This document shows positions 56,440-64,000 of a stretch of 64,000 nt of DNA, piece by piece. How positions within the stretch are numbered: the stretch's first letter is position 1; each line of letters begins with the position of its first letter. A program made the position numbers and the translations under genes. The notes below the pieces were generated by a model. It ran no database searches, had not been told where the DNA came from, and worked only from the letters and a program-made list of their open reading frames with translations. Source of the stretch: Apostichopus japonicus (taxonomy: Eukaryota > Echinodermata > Holothuroidea > Aspidochirotida > Stichopodidae); contig NC_092573.1 in the NCBI RefSeq assembly GCF_037975245.1, forward strand, positions 16,296,265-16,360,264, given 5' to 3'.

Positions 56440-59240
56440 GTGGAACCATCATGTGGAGCAGAAAGGGGGAGGGGGGGGGGGGTAGCAACTGGGAAAGCAG
56501 GTTAGAGCTCTCATTAGGATTGAAAGCATAGGATTTTATGCGAATTCGTCCTTGTTGAATGGGATGGAGTGTCGGTGGGTGGGGGGGGGGGATCAAAGTG
56601 ACTTGGCTGCCCTCTTGGACATAATTTGCTTTTATCCCTGCTACATAAAGTTTGATATGTCTTGAAAATGACAGATTGTACACTATCTCACTACCTAGCT
56701 CATTGCATGGGGCAGTTGGTGTCGGTTACTATGGAATCAGGTACCGTATACAGGGTTAGACCTACATAATGCCCTAATATTGTGAATTTATGTCTTAATA
56801 ATGTTTTCATATCATTCCACTAGTTGAGTGGGAATGAGGGGTGGAGATGATTGGAAATCGCTATTGAGAAAATACGCTGTTGCATATGCTACATTCATAC
56901 AATTTGATATATCTCAGAGAAAATAGGGTTGTACACTGTTACTGCATCTGGGAAAGCAGATTTGAGCTCTCATTAGGATCAAATATTTGAAAGCATATAG
57001 GACTTAATGTGAAATCATCCTTGTTGAATGGGATGGAGGGTCAGTGGGGGGGGGGGGGATCCAAGTGACTTGGCTGCCCTCTTGGACATAATTTGCTTTT
57101 ATCCCTGCTACATAAAGTTTGATATGTCTTGAAAATGACAGATTGTACACTATCTCACTACCTAGCTCATTGCATGGGGCAGTTGGTGTCGGTTACTATG
57201 GAATCAGGTACCGTATACAGGGTTAGACCTCCATAATGCCCTAATATTGTGATATTATGTCTAAATAATGTTTTCATATCATTCCACTAGTTGAGTGGGA
57301 ATGAGGGGTGGAGATGATTGGAAATCGCTATTGAGAAAATACGCTTATGCTACATTCATACAATTTGATATATCTCAGAGAAAATAGGGTTGTACACTGT
57401 TACGGTTTTCTCCTATTGTTTGAGGAAGATTTTTTTTACCATTTCCAACAGCACAGATTAAGGTGTATAAAATGATAGGTAATTTTATTTTTGTTTTCAA
57501 CTTTTAGGGTCCCATTATGTATGTGAGAATTTAATGAACATCTACCATTAATTTTTGACCATCTTATTTCCACCATTTCAAGGTTTCCATGTCATCCCAA
57601 ATTGGTAAACTGCTTAGACTCAAATACATCAGTGTAGAAAATTACCTTGTACAACTTTTACAGGCTCCACAAATATATGGAACTATCATGTGGAGCAGAA
57701 AGGGGGAGGGGAGGGGTAGCAACTGGGAAAGCAGGTTAGAGCTCTCATTAAGATCAAATATTTGAAAGCATAGGATTTTATGTGAATTCGTCCTTGTTGA
57801 ATGGGATGGTGGGTCGGTGGGGGGGGGGGGATCCAAGTGACTTGGCTGCCCTCTTGGACATAATTTGCTTTTATCCCTGCTACATAAAGTCTGATATGTC
57901 TTGAAAATTACAGATTGTACACTATCTAGCTCATTGCATGGGGCAGTTGGTGTCAGTTAGTATGGAATCAGGTACCATATACAGGGTTAGACCTCCATAA
58001 TGCCCTAATATTGTGATATGTCTAAATAATGTTTTCAGATCATTGCACTAGTTGAGTGGGAATGAGGGGTGGTTACGATTGGAAAGCTCCATTAAGAAAA
58101 TATGCTGTTGCATATGCTACATTCATACAATTTGATATATCTCAGAGAAAATAAGGTTGTACACTGTTTTGGTTTTCTCATATTGTTCCAGAAAGATTTT
58201 TTTTACCATTTCCAACAGCATAGATTAAGGTGATGTATATTAAATGTAATGTAGAATGTTTTTTTTTTCAACTATTAGGGTCCCCATAATGTGTATGAGA
58301 ATTTAATGAAGTCTAATATTAATTTTTGACCATCTTATTTCCACCGTTTCAAAGTTTCGATGTCATTCCAAATTGGTGAACTGCTTAGACTCAAATACAT
58401 CAGTGTAGAAAATTACCTTGTACAACTTTTACAGGCTCCACCCATATGTGGATCCATCATGTGGTGCAGTTACGGGTGCGGGGGGGGGGGCGGGGGTTGC
58501 TGTAGAGGGCAACTGGGAATGCAGGTACATAGGTTTGAGATCTCATTAATATCAAATATTTGAAAGCATAGGATTTTATGTGTATTCATCCTTGTTGAAT
58601 GGGATGGAGGGTGGGGAGGGGGTGGGTCCAAGGGGCTTGGCAGGAGATTATTTGCTTTTATCCCTGCTAAGTAAAGTGTGATATGTCTTGAAAATTACAG
58701 ATTGTTCACTATCTAGCTCATTGCACGGAGCAATTGGTGTGGGTTACTATGGAATCAGGTACCGTATACAGGGTTAGACCTCCATGATGCCCTAATATTG
58801 TGATATTATGTCTAAATAATGTTTTCATATCATTGCACTAGTTGAGTGGGAATGAGGGGTGGTTACGATTGGAAAGCTCCATTAAGAAAATATGCTGTTG
58901 CATATGCTACATTCATACAATTTGATATATCTCAGAGAAAATAAGGTTGTACACTGTTTTGGTTTTCTCATATTGTTCCAGAAAGATTTTTTTTACCATT
59001 TCCAACAGCATAGATTAAGGTGATGTATATTAAATGTAATGTAGAATGTTTTTTTTTTTCAACTATTAGGGTCCCCATAATGTGTATGAGAATTTAATGA
59101 AGTCTAATATTAATTTTTGACCATCTTATTTCCACCGTTTCAAAGTTTCGATGTCATTCCAAATTGGTAAACTGCTTAGACTCAAATACATCAGTGTAGA
59201 AAATTTAACCTTGTACAACTTTTACAGGCTCCACCCATAT
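56440..59240. repeat. 2.8-kb duplicated block, copy 1
   Basis: It shares private variants with the block 2800 bp downstream: GAAAATGACAG (56665 and 59465), a 7-base loss in AAATACGCTTATGC (57340 and 60140), GTGAAATCATCC (57009 and 59809), and CCACAAATATATGG (57667 and 60467). Confidence 0.88.
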
Positions 59241-62040
59241 GTGGAACCATCATGTGGAGCAGAAAGGGGGAGGGGGGGGTAGCAACTGGGAAAGCAGGTT
59301 AGAGCTCTCATTAGGATTGAAAGCATAGGATTTTATGCGAATTCGTCCTTGTTGAATGGGATGGAGTGTCGGTGGGTGGGGGGGGGGGGATCAAAGTGAC
59401 TTGGCTGCCCTCTTGGACATAATTTGCTTTTATCCCTGCTACATAAAGTTTGATATGTCTTGAAAATGACAGATTGTACACTATCTCACTACCTAGCTCA
59501 TTGCATGGGGCAGTTGGTGTCGGTTACTATGGAATCAGGTACCGTATACAGGGTTAGACCTACATAATGCCCTAATATTGTGAATTTATGTCTTAATAAT
59601 GTTTTCATATCATTCCACTAGTTGAGTGGGAATGAGGGGTGGAGATGATTGGAAATCGCTATTGAGAAAATACGCTGTTGCATATGCTACATTCATACAA
59701 TTTGATATATCTCAGAGAAAATAGGGTTGTACACTGTTACTGCATCTGGGAAAGCAGATTTGAGCTCTCATTAGGATCAAATATTTGAAAGCATATAGGA
59801 CTTAATGTGAAATCATCCTTGTTGAATGGGATGGAGGGTCAGTGGGGGGGGGGGGGGGATCCAAGTGACTTGGCTGCCCTCTTGGACATAATTTGCTTTT
59901 ATCCCTGCTACATAAAGTTTGATATGTCTTGAAAATGACAGATTGTACACTATCTCACTACCTAGCTCATTGCATGGGGCAGTTGGTGTCGGTTACTATG
60001 GAATCAGGTACCGTATACAGGGTTAGACCTCCATAATGCCCTAATATTGTGATATTATGTCTAAATAATGTTTTCATATCATTCCACTAGTTGAGTGGGA
60101 ATGAGGGGTGGAGATGATTGGAAATCGCTATTGAGAAAATACGCTTATGCTACATTCATACAATTTGATATATCTCAGAGAAAATAGGGTTGTACACTGT
60201 TACGGTTTTCTCCTATTGTTTGAGGAAGATTTTTTTTACCATTTCCAACAGCACAGATTAAGGTGTATAAAATGATAGGTAATTTTATTTTTGTTTTCAA
60301 CTTTTAGGGTCCCATTATGTATGTGAGAATTTAATGAACATCTACCATTAATTTTTGACCATCTTATTTCCACCATTTCAAGGTTTCCATGTCATCCCAA
60401 ATTGGTAAACTGCTTAGACTCAAATACATCAGTGTAGAAAATTACCTTGTACAACTTTTACAGGCTCCACAAATATATGGAACTATCATGTGGAGCAGAA
60501 AGGGGGAGGGGAGGGGTAGCAACTGGGAAAGCAGGTTAGAGCTCTCATTAAGATCAAATATTTGAAAGCATAGGATTTCATGTGAATTCGTCCTTGTTGA
60601 ATGGGATGGAGGGTCGGTGGGGGGGGGGGGATCCAAGTGACTTGGCTGCCCTCTTGGACATAATTTGCTTTTATCCCTGCTACATAAAGTTTGATATGTC
60701 TTGAAAATTACAGATTGTACACTATCTAGCTCATTGCATGGGGCAGTTGGTGTCAGTTAGTATGGAATCAGGTACCATATACAGGGTTAGACCTCCATAA
60801 TGCCCTAATATTGTGATATGTCTAAATAATGTTTTCATATCATTGCACTAGTTGAGTGGGAATGAGGGGTGGTTACGATTGGAAAGCTCCATTAAGAAAA
60901 TATGCTGTTGCATATGCTACATTCATACAATTTGATATATCTCAGAGAAAATAAGGTTGTACACTGTTTTGGTTTTCTCATATTGTTCCAGAAAGATTTT
61001 TTTTACCATTTCCAACAGCATAGATTAAGGTGATGTATATTAAATGTAATGTAGAATGTTTTTTTTTTTCAACTATTAGGGTCCCCATAATGTGTATGAG
61101 AATTTAATGAAGTCTAATATTAATTTTTGACCATCTTATTTCCACCGTTTCAAAGTTTCGATGTCATTCCAAATTGGTAAACTGCTTAGACTCAAATACA
61201 TCAGTGTAGAAAATTACCTTGTACAACTTTTACAGGCTCCACCCATATGTGGATCCATCATGTGGTGCAGTTAGGGGTGCGGGGGGCGGGGGTTGCTGTA
61301 GAGGGCAACTGGGAATGCAGGTACATAGGTTTGAGATCTCATTAATATCAAATATTTGAAAGCATAGGATTTTATGTGTATTCATCCTTGTTGAATGGGA
61401 TGGAGGGTGGGGAGGGGGTGGGTCCAAGGGGCTTGGCAGGAGATTATTTGCTTTTATCCCTGCTAAATAAAGTTTGATATGTCTTGAAAATTACAGATTG
61501 TTCACTATCTAGCTCATTGCACGGAGCAATTGGTGTGGGTTACTATGGAATCAGGTACCGTATACAGGGTTAGACCTCCATGATGCCCTAATATTGTGAT
61601 ATTATGTCTAAATAATGTTTTCATATCATTCCACTAGTTGAGTGGGAATGAGGGGTGGAGGTGATTGGAAAGCGCTATTGAGAAAATACGCTGTTGCATA
61701 TGCTACATTCATACAATTTGATATATCTCAGAGAAAATAGGGTTGTACACTGTTACTGCAACTGGGAAAGCAGGTTTGAGCTCTCATTAGGATCAAATAT
61801 TTGAAAGCATAGGATTTTATGTGAATTCATCCTTGTTGAATGGGATGGAGGGTCAGTGGGGGGGTTGGATCCAAGTGACTTGGCTGCCCTCTTGGACATA
61901 ATTTGCTTTTGTCCCTGCTATATAAAGTTTGATATGTCTTGAAAATTACAGATTGTACACTATCACACTATCTAGCTCAGTGCATGGGGCAGTTGGTGTC
62001 GGTTACTATGGAATCAGGTACCGTATACAGGGTTAGACCT
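59241..62040. repeat. 2.8-kb duplicated block, copy 2, starting at a chimeric monomer
   Basis: At 59231-59250 the left half is of the 788-type (CCACCCATATGTGG) and the right half of the 770-type (AACCATCATGTGGAGC), the expected product of an out-of-register exchange between 58440 and 56440. A private 2-base insertion (AAAATTTAACC, about 59200) lies just left of the junction. Confidence 0.85.
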
Positions 62041-63054
62041 ACATAATGCCCTAATATTGTGAATTTATGTCTTAATAATGTTTTCATATCATTCCACTAG
62101 TTGAGTGGGAATGAGGGGTGGAGGTGATTGGAAAGCGCTATTGAGAAAATACGCTGTTGCATATGCTACATTCATACAATTTGATATATCTCAGAGAAAA
62201 TAGGGTTGTACACTGTTACGGTTTTCTCCTATTGTTTGAGGAAGATTTTTTTTACCATTTCCAACAGCACAGATTAAGGTGTATAAAATGATAGGTAATT
62301 TAATTTTTGTTTTCAACTTTTAGGGTCCCATTATGTATGTGAGAATTTAATGAACATCGCTACCATTAATTTTTGACCATCTTATTTCCACCATTTCAAG
62401 GTTTCCATGCCATCCCAAATTGGGAAACTGCTTAGACTCAAATACATCAGTGTAGAAAATTACCTTGTACAACTTTTACAGGCTCCACCAATATGTGGAA
62501 CCATCATGTGGAGCAGAAAGGGGGAGGGGGGGGGGGTAGCAACTGGGAAAGCAGGTTAGAGCTCTCATTAGGATTGAAAGCATAGGATTTTATGCGAATT
62601 CGTCCTTGTTGAATGGGATGGAGTGTCGGTGGGTGGGGGGGGGGGGATCAAAGTGACTTGGCTGCCCTCTTGGACATAATTTGCTTTTATCCCTGCTACA
62701 TAAAGTTTGATATGTCTTGAAAATTACAGATTGTTCACTATCTAGCTCATTGCACGGAGCAATTGGTGTGGGTTACTATGGAATCAGGTACCGTATACAG
62801 GGTTAGACCTCCATGATGCCCTAATATTGTGATATTATGTCTAAATAATGTTTTCATATCATTCCACTAGTTGAGTGGGAATGAGGGGTGGAGATGATTG
62901 GAAATCGCTATTGAGAAAATACGCTGTTGCATATGCTACATTCATACAATTTGATATATCTCAGAGAAAATAGGGTTGTACACTGTTACTGCATCTGGGA
63001 AAGCAGATTTGAGCTCTCATTAGGATCAAATATTTGAAAGCATATAGGACTTAA

Positions 63055-64000
63055 AAGGATTGTCTGGTGGCCCAAAGAAGTTACCTTAAAAAATAGTAAA
63101 TAATTTTCCAAACATGTTGTCAAAGTATGAGAACGCTAATGTTGCGTTTGACAGAGAAACGATTTTTTAATCGTTATGGATAGACATTTCAAATATGATT
63201 TGAACAGTACAATACGTGACGTCAGCTCTGCCATAGCAGATTGCGTCATAACCCACCCTCCGCACAGTAACTATACGGTAATCACAACAAAAACAGCGTG
63301 TGTATACAGATAAATTTCTTCCTTAATTTCCGGTGAAATTTCTTAAAAATTAGATATGTTTTCAAAAACTCCTTAAGCCACCATGTACTTGAGCGGTGGT
63401 TCCGTGGTCTTTGTGTAACACAAGGTAAATTTTAACAGCAGACTCTGAGTTGTTCAGGCTATACATCGCGCTATCCAGCTCCAACGCGAAAAATCTTCGC
63501 ATGTAGGCTGTACTCAAACGTTGACAATCGGACAGTTCTGCGAAGCCTAAGCTTTTCAGCGCTATATTCTGCTCTGACAACGATTCGATCAATTTCTTCA
63601 ATAATTTCCGGTGAAATTTCTTATAAATTAGATATGATTTAAAAAAACTCCTTCAGCCGCAATATATTTAGTAGATCGGTGGTTTCGTGGTCTTTGTGTA
63701 ACACAAGATAAGTTTTAACAGCAGGCTCTTCGTTGTTTATACATCGCGGTATCCAGCTTCAGCGCGAAGAATGTTCGCGTGTATAGGGTACTCTAACGTT
63801 TACAATCGGACAGTTCTGCGATGACATCGATCCCGCCAAGTTTCATCTTTCGGTTTAACGAATACTTTATAAGTTTCCTTTTACTGTTAATTTGATCCGT
63901 GAATTTTATTTCTGCGAGTTCGAAGAACAGTTAATGAACTGTGGCTTGAGTGTGAGTGTACTATGTGTAACGCTATACAAGTACACCAACTGAGCATCGT
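63055..64000. mobile_element. Probable insertion interrupting the array (one end visible)
   Basis: The last monomer is cut after CATATAGGACTTAA; elsewhere (for example about 55750) this phrase continues TGTGAATTC. The new sequence starts AAGGATTGTCTGGTGGCCC and is unrelated to the array. The break at TTAA would suit a TTAA-targeting DNA transposon, but the other end is outside the window. The segment includes a perfect TGACGTCA at 63217-63224 and an internal tandem duplication. The minus frame 63362-63601 has no recognisable domain. Confidence 0.5.
63321..63846. repeat. Tandem duplication with 278-bp period
   Basis: AATTTCCGGTGAAATTTCTT occurs at 63325 and 63603. Both copies continue through GGTCTTTGTGTAACACAAG, CATCGCG and ATCGGACAGTTCTGCGA. 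The copies are moderately diverged. Confidence 0.85.

Larger units (their letters stand above)
37190..63054. repeat. Modular tandem satellite array, about 26 kb, at least 36 monomers
   Basis: The box CAGGTACC(G/A)TATACAGGG recurs 36 times by hand count, at spacings of mostly about 466, 770 or 788 bp and twice about 1305 bp. Each full monomer has the same order of modules: the CAGGTACC box; an ATTCCACTAGTTGAGTGGGA hairpin; TTTGATATATCTCAGAG; a T-run with CCATTTCCAACAGCA; TAGGGTCCC; a GCTCCAC...GTGGAGC hairpin; a first G-run; GAAAGCATAGGA; a second G-run; and CCAAGTGACTTGG. Short monomers lack the middle part. The left edge (37190-37560) is more diverged, as usual for array edges. No protein gene is supported: the minus-strand proline-rich frames come from C-runs. 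The function, if any, is unknown. Confidence 0.95.

Noticed and set aside
37284-61427. Many minus-strand frames of 60-92 codons starting MSKRAAKSLGS or MDPPPPHPPSHS in the array
   Set aside because: They recur with the satellite period, consist of C-run-derived prolines, shift frame with G-run length, and lack any conserved gene context.
37190-63054. CRISPR array
   Set aside because: Units are hundreds of bases long with no short repeat-unique spacer pattern, and the genome is eukaryotic.

Overview
The window is animal nuclear DNA: AT-rich, intron-rich and full of repeats. It contains one confidently identifiable gene, the 3' part of RIOK2 (RIO kinase 2, a 40S ribosome-maturation ATPase/kinase) on the + strand. 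Eight GT-AG exons are visible (792-905, 1618-1672, 2107-2227, 4046-4134, 6527-6718, 11466-11558, 12485-12554, 30545-31060). They encode about 415 residues from just after the N-terminal winged-helix region to the stop. The first exon(s) lie upstream of base 1. The divergence of RIOK2 from vertebrates, together with dispersed GGTCA-type and G-rich transposon-like repeats, suggests a marine invertebrate, perhaps an echinoderm. This is inference, not proof.

Layout. 1-791: coding-like but frame-broken relic plus the end of an upstream RIOK2 intron. 792-31060: RIOK2 with seven complete introns, the last about 18 kb. The introns hold two solo-LTR-like insertions with TG...CA ends and 4-bp target duplications (4419-5518 and 25531-27401), a hAT-type MITE with an 8-bp target duplication (8455-8819), a 2.16-kb non-autonomous DNA transposon with 13-bp terminal inverted repeats and eight subterminal TGTCCCTCCGTTAC-type motifs (15101-17263), several minisatellites, and a nearly open 245-codon frame of unknown nature (24767-25501). 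31061-about 32240: probable 3' UTR with six 85-bp tandem repeats and a cluster of AATAAA signals. 32240-37190: intergenic repeats, including a hammerhead-like remnant and a possible two-exon transcript of unknown type.

37190-63054: a roughly 26-kb tandem array made of modular monomers (about 466, 770 and 788 bp, plus a 1305-bp form). They are organised into higher-order repeats of about 2865 bp (two copies), about 2025 bp (six copies) and about 2800 bp (two copies), with a chimeric monomer marking an unequal exchange. No protein gene is supported inside it; the proline-rich minus-strand frames are shadows of G-runs. At 63054 the array stops abruptly in the middle of a monomer at a TTAA. This looks like an insertion of another repeat (63055-64000), so the array may continue beyond the window.

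There is no operon-like cooperation here. The biology is one housekeeping gene whose introns and 3' side are heavily loaded with repeats, next to a young, actively rearranging satellite array.
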